This document shows positions 22,037-33,044 of a stretch of 64,000 bases of DNA, in pieces (the first letter of the stretch is position 1; each line of letters opens with the position of its first letter). The translations under genes were made by a program, and so were the position numbers. The stretch lies in NCBI GenBank assembly GCA_030765065.1, contig CM060976.1, forward strand, positions 56,590,539 through 56,654,538, in the 5' to 3' direction. The DNA is from Deroplatys truncata (lineage: Eukaryota; Arthropoda; Insecta; Mantodea; Mantidae). Under the pieces are notes generated by a model, which saw nothing but the letters and a program-made list of their open reading frames with translations, was not told where the DNA came from and searched no databases.

Positions 22037-23251
22037 TCAATCATCACTATCCGGGTGCGGGTCATCCTTTGTAAGTTTAGGGGAACGTTGGTGATCCTCA
22101 AAATCATCGCTGTCATCTACTGCCGGCCGCTTGCCTGAGTCCGCCTCTTTCGTTGTGGAACGAGCCGGAGAGTTACCGGGCAACGGTTGCATATCTTGGG
22201 AGTGCTGTCGTGTCATGGCACTTTCTACATCCATCCGCCTATGCTGGCTCCGTATCCGAGGATCTCGACTAGACAAAGAAGCAGAAGGTTTTTGCCTTAA
22301 AAGTGCTACCTCACTCGCCGATATCTCTACTTCTTCATCACAAACGATCTCCATGTCCCCATCCTGTGAATTTTGCGAAAAAGAGGGTACCTCGGGCATT
22401 TCGAATGCCGACTTCCGATCAACAAAGGGCGTAATAGATCCGTCCACAATTGCATGTTCGGTTGCTGCAGTCAACAGCGGTGTCTCCGCCCCAGCAGGAC
22501 CACCACTTCCTGAATCTGAAGAGTGCGCTGGAAGGTTCACCGACAAAGGTTCTACCACAGACGTTTGTGACATAATGGAAGCCTGCTTCTGGGCGACTGC
22601 ATCAGAAGAGGTGGCAACACTCGCCGCTTCACTGAAGGTTACCGGTCGATTCCTTGGAGTTATAGGTAGCCGTGTGGCACGTAGAGGACAAGCTGCTTTT
22701 AAGTGGGTAGTGTCATGACACAAATGACAAGCCTGTGGTTGGCCGATGTAACTGATGGCAATCAAATACGAATCGATAACTAAACTAGCCGGTATATGAC
22801 GTTTGAGCCCCATTTTTACAGCATGCACTCCGTTGTTAGACGAAAGAAGATACTGCGAGCCCCATCTTTCCCTACGGATATCATACACTGTACCATATTT
22901 ACTTAGTTCCTGTGACAGTACCGTAAAGGGCACCTCAGAAGGCAGGTTAAACACCCGAACATTTACTGTTTGCTGATCACCCGGTGTAATATTCACTTTT
23001 GTTATGTCGCCGGAGGCGTATGTAAAATTTTGTTCCTCTTTAAACCGCGAGAGAAGATTATCATACAATACCGCCGATAACAATTTCACATAGATAGCTC
23101 GTTCCCTGGTGTGAAGCTGGAGCGTGTCGACCTGATCAGCTTGAAGCCCCATGAAGTTCACTAGCCACTGGTGGATTTCTAGTGCAGTGGGTTTAATCGC
23201 CGTCGTCGTAAACTGAATTTTGAGAGTATTTACACGTTTATAAACCGCCAT
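22037..23251 (-). CDS. LINE ORF1: RNA-binding Gag-like protein
   Basis: 404 aa, uninterrupted. The N-terminal ~170 residues form a mixed alpha/beta segment including VNVRVFNLPSEVPF, LSKYGTVYDIRRERWG and GLKRHIPASLVIDSYLIAI, which resembles the RRM-like ORF1 proteins of Tx1/Nimb-type elements. It is followed by one CCHC knuckle, CHLCHDTTHLKAAC (CX2CX4HX4C, about residue 174). The C-terminal half is Ser/Pro/Asp-rich and likely disordered, ending in an acidic SDD tail. Its expected role is to bind the element RNA in a ribonucleoprotein with ORF2. The + strand 195-aa frame inside it (22131-22718) is a shadow. Confidence 0.88.
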   Translation of the reverse strand: MAVYKRVNTLKIQFTTTAIKPTALEIHQWLVNFMGLQADQVDTLQLHTRERAIYVKLLSAVLYDNLLSRFKEEQNFTYASGDITKVNITPGDQQTVNVRVFNLPSEVPFTVLSQELSKYGTVYDIRRERWGSQYLLSSNNGVHAVKMGLKRHIPASLVIDSYLIAISYIGQPQACHLCHDTTHLKAACPLRATRLPITPRNRPVTFSEAASVATSSDAVAQKQASIMSQTSVVEPLSVNLPAHSSDSGSGGPAGAETPLLTAATEHAIVDGSITPFVDRKSAFEMPEVPSFSQNSQDGDMEIVCDEEVEISASEVALLRQKPSASLSSRDPRIRSQHRRMDVESAMTRQHSQDMQPLPGNSPARSTTKEADSGKRPAVDDSDDFEDHQRSPKLTKDDPHPDSDD

Positions 23252-23480
23252 GGTTACCGTTTAGAACTTACAAAACAAGAAAGAAAGTATACCCAATTAA
23301 ACAAGCGTGTACTCGGAGACACTGAAAACTGTACACAACAGCAAACAAATAACTCGCACCAGTGTCGGCCGGTTACACTAACACACAGCGGACAGACAAC
23401 CTCACGGCACGCCTGCCACTGCACGACTCTTATTAGCGGGCTGGTGAATGCAGTGTCAGCACCTGCAATTTGCATCTCTG
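23252..23480 (-). promoter_or_regulatory. LINE 5' leader (presumed internal promoter)
   Basis: GC-rich sequence upstream of ORF1 on the - strand. LINEs of this kind carry their own promoter here; no specific motif could be identified and the exact 5' border is unknown. Confidence 0.45.
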
Positions 23481-23569
23481 TAAAATACAGGGTTGCCTAG
23501 TTACCAATCCGCAGGATGAGAAGTCACGCGGTATGTATAAGTAAACAAACAAATAGTGGTAAGATAAAG

Positions 23570-24390
23570 AAATAATTGCATTAAATAATTTCCGATATTA
23601 AATCAACGTATAATGTAAATGCTTGAATTGAAGTTTTGTTCTGGAAAGATGGAGGTAATTAGGAGTCACGTTAAGCAAAGTTCGTTAGTGACAGCATTAG
23701 CGTTAACGTTTCTGAGAAGCCTGTTAGGAGTTGATTCCAAGACATTTGTACAGGCATGTCGTTTCTGGAAACAGAGAATTTAGCTAAGTCTTTAGTAACA
23801 GTGTCACATTCGGATACTTAAGAATTTTGAGATTTGGAATCGTAAAAGGTAGAACGTTAGAGGGAGTAGGTGTGTAATAAAATCAGAGAGTACCTTCATT
23901 GGTAGGAATCGACGTTCGTGCACATAGATGTGCATACATCAGTTAACCTCTTTCTCTGGTACTGACAGCGGTACTAACGTGTGCGATTTTAAGCGCCCAG
24001 TGGCGCTCTTGTACGACTAGCGGCTAGCGCGAGGGATCTTGCCGGTCAACAATTTAGCGACTCACGGCGATTTACTTTGTAGTTCATTTTATTGCGGAAA
24101 CAGTTATTTCCAACCGTAACTTTGATACTGCAGGAGTTAGCAGGTATAATAATTCAATTGTTATAGTTTCGAGTGCTACAATTCGGAGTCAGAATATTTC
24201 TTCATTTCAAACGGTCGGCAACTCTGTTCAAGAACTCAAATATTAGTTCACAATAAACTTCTCAGTCAAGTTAAACTGGTGTTGATTATCACAATACATC
24301 TACGCATACCCTGAGTGAAAGTACTTATAGCTCTACCATTGGAGCAGCCGGCAGCAGAATCAGCAGCAGATATTGCAGATAACAGGAAAA
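23570..24390 (+). repeat. LTR-like repeat, copy 1
   Basis: About 820 bp that recur diverged at 27145-27945 in the same orientation. Shared blocks: gaaataa/ttaaataatttcc, taagcgcccagtg, gcgagggatctt, tttagcgactcacggc, agttcattttattgcg, tcaaacggtcggcaactc, ctcagtcaa and gcagccggcagca. A polyadenylation-type aataaac lies before the tail. An LTR plus leader fits best, but no TG...CA borders or target duplication were settled. Confidence 0.6.
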
Positions 24391-25034
24391 CATAGCATCT
24401 GCATTCCTTCAAATTGTTGCACCATCATCGAGGTAATGTTATTGCTTCAAACATGAGGCACATTAGATGTAAATGTGCACTCGAAGTGAACTGCAGAAAA
24501 GCTGTGTTCTCCATAACAAGACTGTCGTAGGTGGACAGCTGGAATGATAGATAGCTCACGCAGAAGTCGCCTCGTGACATCCCATAACATATATTCATGC
24601 GGAGAAGTACTCGCCATTTGAGTTGGAAGATGCCAGGGTGATGGCGCTCAAAATCAACTATCATGAGGCGTACTAATCCATTGCACCTCGACATAACCAA
24701 AGTCGTTTCTGTTTCCACTGACGACGAACAATGTTTTTTTTTTCGGGAATAAGCTGTAGAATGGATGCTGGCAAGGAAGGAACTAAAGCAAACCGCTTGG
24801 ACCGGGTAGATGAGATGCGCACACAGGTTAGTAGGTAGTGTCATAGCAGGTATCGGTGAAGTGCTCAACAGCAGCATCAGTGTCACTTCTAGTGTTAAGA
24901 GAATAAGCTATACGCAGTGCTGAATCCAGATGAGTATGATGCAAGTCCCGCTGCAAATAACAATTAATAAGCCGTGTCGCTGAGGTTAGTACTTTGGGAG
25001 CGAGTTGAAAGGTAGGTAGGATCGAGCAAGCTAT
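24391..25034. other. Unassigned sequence between repeats
   Basis: Contains a 153-aa - strand frame (24425-24886) with no recognisable motif. No gag or pol homology was seen between the two LTR-like repeats. Confidence 0.4.
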
Positions 25035-25510
25035 TTCTGGGAATAGCTTGTGAAGTCCTCTTCATTCGGAAGGAATTTTGTATAATGTTGCATAACTGGT
25101 AAACATTACGCTATAGACGAAAACGCGCTACTCAAAAAATGTGAATTTCTTTAAGATATATTTATTTCAAATAACTTTTTTGTTTGTTGTCGGCCACTTT
25201 CGAGATATCTGTTGTTAATAGTCAATTCTTTGTGAAAATTTTAGTCATGTAGACATTCAGTTGTTTCTCATGGTTGCATGGAAAACAGTATGAAATTTTA
25301 AGGCCAGTATATAGAGTCCATTTCTTAAGCATTTGATTATCGCCAATCCCTTTGCATTTATAAGGAAATTTGTAAGGTAGCTACTTCTGCAAAGGTTTGT
25401 CTCGATTAAAATGCAGTAGATAGAAACATATAGATTTTCGTAAGAATAGCTTTTATACCCATTAAATAAATGATAAAGGGTAGAGACAGTCATGGGAATG
25501 TAACACAAGA
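25035..25510 (-). repeat. Dispersed repeat family X, copy 2 (5' half)
   Basis: - strand, from aaaaatcttgtgttacattc and catgactgtctctaccc at about 25505, through atttaatgggtataaaagct, to acagatatctcgaaagtggc and accagttatgca; it ends near ttcccagaaatagc at 25040. The 3' half is absent. Confidence 0.75.
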
Positions 25511-26500
25511 TTTTTGTAAAAATTCACTTGTAATCTGCCAAAATTAACCAGCGATTTGTAACTTATAATTACGTTTTTACGAAACAGACTTTCGAATTTG
25601 TAATTTGTAGCTTGTAAAACAGGATGCTTTATGAAATAGGCCCATTTAGCGGAATGGAGTAAAACTACAAACCCTAGGTAGTCTGATCGCAACCGGGATT
25701 TTAAATTTAGTTCATCCCTAAAGTGAGTTTCGTTACCTATCCCATTCTTCTTCTATTTGAAATGAAATCGAGTTAAATGCGGTATTCTTGTAACATTTTG
25801 ACGCAGTCCATTGTTTTGGATATTGAATCTACTCTAGAATATTCACTGGCTAGCCAGTATTGTATATAGGGACGTCTTGCTTAATTTATGTTCCTTTAGA
25901 TCTTGCAATATGACAAAGTACGAGATAGGAGCATTACTCGCTTACATTGTTTACACTTTGACCCCGCTGAGTTATTTGTGAAAGGTAAACCAATTTGCAA
26001 GGGCAAGATAGAATCTGATTTTCGTTTCCCCTCTCCCCATCCTTTCACAAGCAGAGGATGAGATACCACCGTGTAATTAAACTTCAGCGATGGGAAACAA
26101 GCAGAAGGGATGAGGTATGGCAAAGGCGAGAAACAACAGGAAAATGACCGCATATATTGCATAATATTTGGACATGCTTGTTTATGGTTCTTAATTGATT
26201 CCATGTTATAGCATTAAAGGCTTTATTCCTTATTGGACATAGCTAGCACACTGTTGTACTGTAGATTTTGTTTTGGGAAACCTTGCTTCATTGCAGCCTG
26301 TCGTAAATAAAGCCGAGTGCATTACAGAGCGCCAGCTATGCGAGTGATTGCAGGAGATTTCCGTTGCGACTGCCTCCCTCCATTTTTTGCACCCTCTGCT
26401 TTATGCCTCCATCCATTATGGAATTTTTTTTGCCGTAATATCGTTTTTGAAACAAGCGAAGATCCCTAGCCGCGTATGTTATTAGCAAGGCCCGGAAGTA
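25511..26500. other. Unassigned non-coding sequence
   Basis: Includes a 102-aa - strand frame at 25896-26204 without recognisable motifs. No named repeat seen. Confidence 0.35.
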
Positions 26501-26504
26501 CAGT

Positions 26505-26700
26505 AAAATTCTGATGCGTTGCATTCACATGCCTTTTTCTATCCGCTTTAGTTTATTAGTGGGTATACAAGCTATTCCTATGAACGCTTATTTTTGTATC
26601 TACTTCATTTTAATCGATATAAACCTTTGCAGAAATAGCTACATTACACCTTTTGTTACACGTAAAAAGGTAATTATTAACAGGAAAATATAAATAAGTA
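26505..26700 (+). repeat. Dispersed repeat family X, copy 3 (5' fragment)
   Basis: Begins aaattctgatgcgttgcatt, with cattcacatgcctttttcta, gggtatacaagctattccta and cattttaatcgatataaacc, matching the 5' ends of copies at 45340 and 54830, then loses similarity. Confidence 0.7.
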
Positions 26701-26716
26701 TACAAAGAAATTATAG

Positions 26717-27125
26717 TAATGGAATTAATTGTTCTTCCACACAAGCCGTGTGTTGGACAGAGTTGGAAAGGTAGAATCAGACGACTGAAAAATTCAATGC
26801 CATAGCCGGGATTTGAACCATGGATCTCTCCATCTCCGTCCGCTTGCTCTTACCACTTAGCTACCATGGCAACATGCCGGCACGTTATTAAATTCTCCAA
26901 CTGATTCGTATTTTTCCCGGTAAACCACAAGGAGCTCTCAAATTGTATTGGAATGACATACCCCAATGGCGACTTACAATTTTTGTAAGCACTTTAAATC
27001 CCGGGCTTCATAGTTTCAATTATTATTAGGTCAATTAATGGAATTAATTGTTCTTCCACACAAGCCGTGTGTTGGACAGGGCTGGAAAGGTAGAATCAGA
27101 TGACTGAAAAATTCAGTTCTACCTT
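26717..27125 (-). repeat. tRNA-derived SINE family B, copy 2, with duplicated ~85-bp block
   Basis: - strand head: gccatggtagctaagtggta (box A) and atggttcaaatcccggc (box B) near 26810-26875. The block aattgttcttccacacaagc ... gactgaaaaattca occurs at 26717-26800 and again at 27038-27125, flanking the head and body, so this locus is a partial tandem duplication of the SINE. Confidence 0.78.
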
Positions 27126-27144
27126 TCCTAATTATATTAAAATA

Positions 27145-27945
27145 GAGAAATAAATAATTTCCGTATATCACATCAATGTATAATTTAACGAGCTTGAGTT
27201 AAACGATTTGTCCGGAAAGATAAAGGTAATTAGCGAGCAAAGTCATTATTAATAGCTGAGGTTCAAACGTGTTAGCATAAGGACTCTTGGAATGCAGTTT
27301 AGAGTTAAGTTCACTACGTTTGCAGAGTCACGTAGACAGAATTCGTAAAAGAGAAAGGGAATGAGATTCTGAGATTCTGGGAGGTAACAGACGGATATGT
27401 AAGAGTTTTAAGATTGGGCCGCAAGGAAAGTAAGTTGTTGGAGTAGTTCTTAAGTAGGAGCAGCTTGAGTTAATACAGGGGCGTGAATTCTAATCAAAGA
27501 CATTGTTCGTGTATACATTCGTCACTCTGGGTAGTTATGACGACTCGTGTGTTATTTTAAGCGCCCAGTGACGCGCTTGTGTGAGTAAGATTTAGCGTTC
27601 ATCGCGAGGGATCTTCCCGGTAACCATTTTAGCGACTCACGGCAAAGAACGCTTCTAGTTCATTTTATTGCGAAACAGTTATTTCAAAACGTGAAGTTTT
27701 GATACTTCAGAAGTCAATTGTTATAGTTTCGACTGCTACGATTCATAATCAGTTTCATTCTCTATCTTCAAACGGTCGGCAACTCCCTTCAGTACCTCAA
27801 GTATTTGATCACATTAAATTTCTCAGTCAATTTAAACTGGTGTTATCCTTTCACACCCACCCATGCATAGTCTGAGAGAAGAATCTTATAGCAAACTACT
27901 GTAGCAGCCGGCAGCAAAGTCAACAGCAGATATTGAAGCAAAGAG
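27145..27945 (+). repeat. LTR-like repeat, copy 2
   Basis: Diverged direct copy of 23570-24390 (see its shared blocks). The two are about 3.5 kb apart but the interval has SINE and dispersed-repeat sequence rather than retroviral-type genes, so they are more likely two separate solo copies than one element. Confidence 0.6.
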
Positions 27946-28129
27946 TACGGCTTAAAAGTGACTACCATCGCCCGGCTACAAAAATTGGTGCATCGTGGTG
28001 CAAAAGCGGCTTCAAAATGAATAGTGATAGTCAGATGTCTTAGAACTGGGCGCTATATGCTGGCTCTAAAATGCCACGCAATCGCGAGAAAGAACTGAAT
28101 ATAGGCAGGACTTAAAGAATGCAAAATAC

Positions 28130-28715
28130 TGAACAATTCGAACCATTAATAACAGATATCTCAAAAATGGCTTATGATACAAAATAGTTATTTGAAATAA
28201 ATTGTGTGCTTTAAAGAGATCTGCATTTTTTGTGTAGTACGTTTTCGTCTTTTGCTTAACCAGTTATACAAAGATTACACAAAATTTCTTCCAAATAAAG
28301 TGGACTTCACAGGCTATTCTCAGAAAATTCAAGATATGCGTTTCATTTGTCATGTAAATATCTTAAATGTATGGTATTTTAATCAAAATCGTTAGTCATT
28401 TTTGAGAAAATAAAGAATTTCGAAAATTGTTCCATGTAAAGTGTAGTTTGGGCTGGGCGAGTTTCTTGAAAATCTTCGTATCGCATCCTTGGAGGACGCC
28501 GAACTTAAATAGGTACCAAGTTTGGTGTTTAAGCAACTTTTCGATTTTTAGTTATGCTATTCACAGTCATACGGACACATGTATACACGGGTCTTTTTCT
28601 AAAAATGATCGTTTTGGGGAGGGGATTCTGAGGACCTCAAAACATGCATTGCCACTGATATCTCGTTATAGAATTTTTGAGTAGAGCACAATAATCAGTA
28701 GAGGAAGTAAGAAAA
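28130..28715 (+). repeat. Dispersed repeat family X, copy 4
   Basis: Starts in the middle of the unit (acagatatctcaaaaatggc), continues through ttcaagatatgcgtttcatt and atcttcgtatcgcatcctt to the 3' end cagtagaggaagtaag. The 85-aa frame at 28427-28684 is one of the recurring small frames of this family. Confidence 0.8.
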
Positions 28716-28734
28716 GGAATAGCGCTTTACCATG

Positions 28735-29110
28735 TGGAAAAAGTGAAAGTATTTGAAAATTCAAGCCAATAACAAAGGATATCTTGAAAATGGTTAACGT
28801 CACAAAATTTTTTATGTGATATAAATTGTGTACTTTAACCAGATATACATGTTTTATGTAGTAAGATTTTGTCTACCTTTTATGGTTTACCAATAACACA
28901 GAAGTCATTCAGAGGCTATTCCCAGAAAATTCAAGATGAACATTTTATTATGCAAATATCTTGAGTATATGATATTTTAATCAAAATCATTAGTTATTTT
29001 TGAGAAAATAAAAACAAATGAACATTTTTCATGTAAAGAGTAGTTTGGTGTGGGGGATTTTCTTGAAAATCTTCGTGTCACATCCTTAGAAGACGCTGAA
29101 CCTTTATAAA
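28735..29110 (+). repeat. Dispersed repeat family X, copy 5 (truncated 3')
   Basis: A tandemly placed second copy right after copy 4, from aagtatttgaaaattcaag to cacatccttagaagacgctg; the 3' third is missing. Confidence 0.75.
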
Positions 29111-29279
29111 TTGATTGCATGCTATTTAATGCCTGTTTTGTTGCATGAATTTGAAAGTTTTGCTAAAACACTACTATTTTCCAAAATAGAGGCTGTTCCT
29201 AAAACGTGAACGTTGTCATTAACAGGTAAAAATCCTAGGCATAAATTTTAATGAACACAAATATATATTTCTATTTCAG

Positions 29280-29798
29280 ATCTTGACCATTTACTTCAAA
29301 AAGGAAAACAAAAGCTTTCGTTGTTTTCATACAACCCAGATGTTGCAGATATTCATTCATTTTCTATGAAAATTATCGTGACAGGATTTTTTTATGCAAT
29401 CTCTTCTCACATTTGGCACACATCAACTTTGTGTTTTTCTTGCACAACACACATCTCTCTTGCGAAGTTTCTACCAGTATAAGGTTGATACCATCATGTG
29501 TTTTGTCCTTTATAACAGATAACGGATTCTATCACTGTTACCAACACTTCAACAATGCCATCGCAATTGTTCTTTGGAACTCCAAGTGCGATATTTTGTC
29601 CTCTGAATTCATATATTTGAAGAACTGGTAAACAGCTATGAAAGCTAAATTTTAGCTCATTGGAAAACAAATTGCACCACCATTTCTTCGATCTCATTCT
29701 TCTCCCATTCCAAGGTGATATTAATGGATCAAGTTAGATTGTTGTATTTCCTTTCCTTTCCCACAATATGTTTTATACACTAGAGTTGCAGTGAAATA
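29280..29798 (-). pseudogene. piggyBac-like transposase, C-terminal part
   Basis: On the - strand, below the Tc1 insertion: a frame with KKWWCNLFSNELKFSF, matching the K-K-W-W-x-x-L-F block of piggyBac transposases, then (29420-29490) RCVLCKKNTKLMCAKCEKRLH, the Cys-rich C-terminal domain (CX2CX7CX2C), and CHDNFH before a stop near 29365. A few frameshifts are present. The N-terminal and catalytic parts continue beyond the Tc1 at 31025-32150. Confidence 0.82.
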
Positions 29799-31024
29799 CA
29801 CTACGTGATCAAAAGTATCCGGACACCTGGCTGAAAATGACGTACCTACAAGTTCGTGGCGCCCTCCATCGGTAATGCTGGAAGTCAATATGGTGTTGGT
29901 CCACCCTTAGCCTTGATGACAGCGTTCACTCTCGCAGGCATACTTTCAATCAGGTGCTGGAAGGTTTCTTGGGGAATGGCAGCCCATTCTTCACGCAGTG
30001 CGGAACTGAGGAAAGGTCGGTGATGCCTGGCACGAAGTCGGCGTTCCAAAACATCCCAAAGGTGTTCTATAGGATTCAAGTCAGGACTGTGTACAGGCCA
30101 GTCCATTACAGGGATGTTATTGTCGTGTAACCACTCCGCCACAGCCCCTGCAGTATGAACAGGTGCTTGATCGTGTTAAAAGATGCAGTCACCATCCCCG
30201 AATTGCTCTTCAAAAGTGGGAAGCAAGAAGGTACTTAAAATATCAATGTAGGTCTGCGCTGTGATCGTAACACGCAAAGCAATAAGGGGTGCAAGCCTCC
30301 TCCAGGAAAAACACGACCACACCATAACACCACCACCTCCGAATTTCACTGTTGGCACTACACACGCTGGCAGATGACGTTCACGGGCATTCGCCATACC
30401 CACACCCTGCCATCGGATCGCCACATTATGTACCGTCATTCGTCACTCCACACAACGTTTTGACACTGTTCAATCGTGTAATGTTGACGCTCCTTACACC
30501 AAGCGAGGCGTCGTTTGGCATTTTCCTGCGTGATGTGTGGCTTATGAGCAGCCTCTTGACCATGGAATTCAAGGTTTCTCACCTCACGCCTAACTGTCAT
30601 AGTACTTGGAGTGAATCCTGATGCAGTTTGGAATTCCTGTGTAATGGACTGGATAGATGTCTGCCTATTACTCTTTACGACTCTCTTCAAATGTCGGCGG
30701 TCAACAGACGAGGTCGGCCTGTACTCTTTTGTCCTGTACATGTCCTTTCACGTTTCCACTTCACTATCACATCAGAAACAGTGGACCTAGGGATGTTTAG
30801 GAGTGTGGAAATCTCACGTACAGACTTCTGCACAAGTGACATCCAATCACCTGACCACGTTCAAAGTCCGTGAGTTCCACGGAGCGTCCCATTCTGCTGT
30901 TTCACGATGCCTAATGACTACTGAGGTCGCGGATAATGAGTACCAGGCAGTAGGTGGCAGCACAATGCACCTAAGATAAAAAACTATGTTTGTGGAGTGT
31001 CCGGATACTTTTGATCACATAGTG
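29799..31024 (-). mobile_element. Tc1-like element, 1226 bp, inserted in piggyBac relic
   Basis: Ends: cactacgtgatcaaaagtat at the left and the reverse complement of atacttttgatcacatagtg at the right, followed inward by ccggacac; both are flanked by TA (29797-29798 and 31025-31026). The length is typical of Tc1 elements. The transposase is on the - strand. Confidence 0.93.
29885..30890 (-). pseudogene. Tc1-like transposase (DD34E type), frameshifted
   Basis: - strand pieces in order: MGRSVELTDFERGQVIG (30890), a frame-shifted STLLNIPRSTVSDVIVKW (HTH), 30436-30741 with SSVDRRHLKRVVKSNRQTS, FTPSTMTVRREVRN and QNVVWSDE (first catalytic Asp); 30176-30439 with FGGGGVMVWSCFSWRR; and 29885-30142 with the third acidic motif region DWPVHSPDLNPIEHLWDVLE and the C-terminal RVNAVIKAKGGPTPY. 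Three to four small indels break the frame, otherwise the whole protein is represented, so inactivation was recent. Confidence 0.88.
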
Positions 31025-32150
31025 TAGTTGTTGGCTACAGTGACCAATGAGTTGTCATTCCATTTGACACAAATAATGCTCCCGCAGCTTTGTAATCAAA
31101 TGTACCACGATCCTGCTTTATGTCATTTGAGGCCATCAAAGTACATTTTTGGTCCAGTTTTCTCGCACTGTCTCACAAGCTCTGAAACTGTTTTCTGTCA
31201 CTTCCATCAGGAGAGAGTGTTTGGTGAAGAAGTTATCAAAAAACATTATATGTTGGTTAGGATTGCTGACAATCGATAACAAAGTTTTTATCATTTGACT
31301 TCCTAAATGCAAATCTTCATTGGCAGATTTTCTGCAATAGATTTCCATGTTGTATGGATATTCATAGTACTACAAAGAGTCCATATTTTAAATCCAAATC
31401 GGTTTGGCTTGTTCTTTATAGACATCTTTGCAGCATGATGTCCATGATAAGCCCCACAGATTCTTAATATTTAGGTTTTTGTGGAAAACTCCAAATTGCT
31501 TAAATTGTTTATTTAGATCTGTATACAAAGGTAGAACTTTTGACCCTTTCGAAGTTTTAAGCCTGCTATTGTCCTCAAGATCCCTGCTCATTGCTTTGTC
31601 AAATACAATGCTACTTAAAAGATATGGCGATGTTAGGTAAGAAATAACCGTTCACTAACAGGCCTAGAAAGTGACGCACTTCCTCGCTTATTATGTCAAA
31701 TAAATGGCCATTTTTATCTCTTAAACCATATAGAATTGCTTGTACTAATTTGTTAATCATGTTATAAGTAAAAAGTAAATTAAAGGTTTCAAGTTCACCT
31801 TTTTCCATATATTCTAATCCTACTGTATCAAAATTCTCAGGTGGTTCTTGAAATGCCACTTGTTGGTTCCTCTTCCAGTTGATTGTAGCTACCTCTTACC
31901 TTCTTTACTGGGACATCTGTATTTTTCGTGTCAGTGGATTGTATAAACGCTTAATCTTCTCCAGATACGTCGTATGGCATTGCACTCTCATCTAGGACAT
32001 CATCTTGACATTCTTCTTCATCATTTTCCAGTCCTGGACAAGCTGATCCAGGTGGAAGAGATATTATATCCAGCTCCTCATTGTTGGAAGATTGAATCTA
32101 CAGCATCTTGCAGAGAGCCATACTTCCCCACTCTTGATCTAAAACAAAAT
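31025..32150 (-). pseudogene. piggyBac-like transposase, N-terminal and catalytic part
   Basis: - strand, from higher to lower coordinates: PPENFDTVGLEYMEKGELE, a V-R-x-F-L-G-L-L block near 31670, DLNKQFKQFGVFHKNLNIKN and KDVYKEQAKPI (31390-31560; K-x-KPI-x-FG-like), then LGSQMIKTLLSIVSNPNQH and IMFFDNFFTKHSLLMEV (31136-31348), where V-x-F-F-D-N-F-F-T is a hallmark piggyBac motif with a catalytic Asp. An acidic stretch lies upstream at 31960-32120. Several frame breaks and the Tc1 insertion show it is dead. Confidence 0.87.
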
Positions 32151-32218
32151 GCATATAATAATAGTAATAAAATAATAATAATAATAATAGAAGAAATAAT
32201 AATAATAATAATAAACGA
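32146..32218. repeat. (AAT)n microsatellite
   Basis: Imperfect AAT/ATA run at the 5' border of the piggyBac relic. Confidence 0.9.
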
Positions 32219-32219
32219 A

Positions 32220-33044
32220 GAATAAGAGTAAGAAAGATAAAAACAATGTGGTGATTATTATTTTATATTTACGGTGTAGGAGTTCAAAATACATATGCAT
32301 AAAACATTTTAGAATCCATCCCGCATTTACTCTCCTCCAAAATTAATCTTGTGAGATAAAAGTACTGATGGAATACATCTATATAAATTGCAGCCCTAAA
32401 CTTGAACTGCCCCTCAAACTGTATTCTAAGCTTCTAGCAAAATTCCTGCACCACAAGTCAAGAGTATCGCCAAGTTTCAAGTAGGTCATTTTTAGGGATG
32501 AAATGTTCCTTCAAAGTATTGAAAAGTTGAAAACAAGGCCATAAAAGTCTCATTCATACAAAAGGAACCTGCTGCATAATGAAGGAAGCAGGTAGGGTGC
32601 TACAATATGCAACAAAGGTATGTTTACTACATTACCTAATGCAGCTACACTAAAAGAGAATTAGGTACATGTATCAGTCCAACGTTCCCAAATTGGACAT
32701 TCAACTTAATTCCCTTTATTGAAAGGGTGCATCGTTTTAGAGTTGGATAGGTACTACTGCATATTGGCCATACTCTTGCGTTTCCCTTTAAGGTGAACTT
32801 TATGCTATAAAATCAAATAGGAATCCCCGAGTGTTAAGAGTATGACAATTTTAGTATTTGCTAGGAAATCTTGGGAGATATTAAGTAATAAGTTTTAGGA
32901 GTTTCAGATAGCCAGTTTTATAGTTGTTAATTCCAGTGTTATAGAAACGTAAATATAAATTTGTCGTAATTTGTAAATTATGGCATAATTAAAAAAATTA
33001 AATAAGGTATGTTCCTAAAAAGGAACGTTGAGCGGTAAACGGTT
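32220..33044. other. Unassigned non-coding sequence
   Basis: No gene or named repeat recognised. Confidence 0.35.

Larger units (their letters stand above)
18557..23480 (-). mobile_element. Near full-length non-LTR retrotransposon (LINE) with both ORFs open
   Basis: Layout on the - strand: a 5' leader of at least 200 bp (upper border unclear, about 23470-23520), ORF1 (23251-22037), a 75-bp spacer, ORF2 (21961-18656), a ~65-bp 3' UTR and a 30-nt poly(A) tail (T run 18561-18590). The element is much richer in GC than its surroundings and both frames are unbroken, signs of recent insertion. I could not find a convincing target site duplication. Clade: ORF architecture and C-terminal zinc knuckle resemble Tx1/L1-like or Nimb/Daphne elements; this is tentative. 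Confidence 0.92.

Noticed and set aside
22131..22718. 195-aa + strand frame
   Set aside because: Lies antisense within LINE ORF1, which has clear homology; a shadow frame favoured by GC content.
24425..24886. 153-aa - strand frame
   Set aside because: No recognisable motif, no splice context, composition like the surrounding repeats.
28427..28684. Small conserved gene in family X
   Set aside because: The frame recurs in some copies but shifts phase and is broken in the best full-length copy, so a coding role is not supported.
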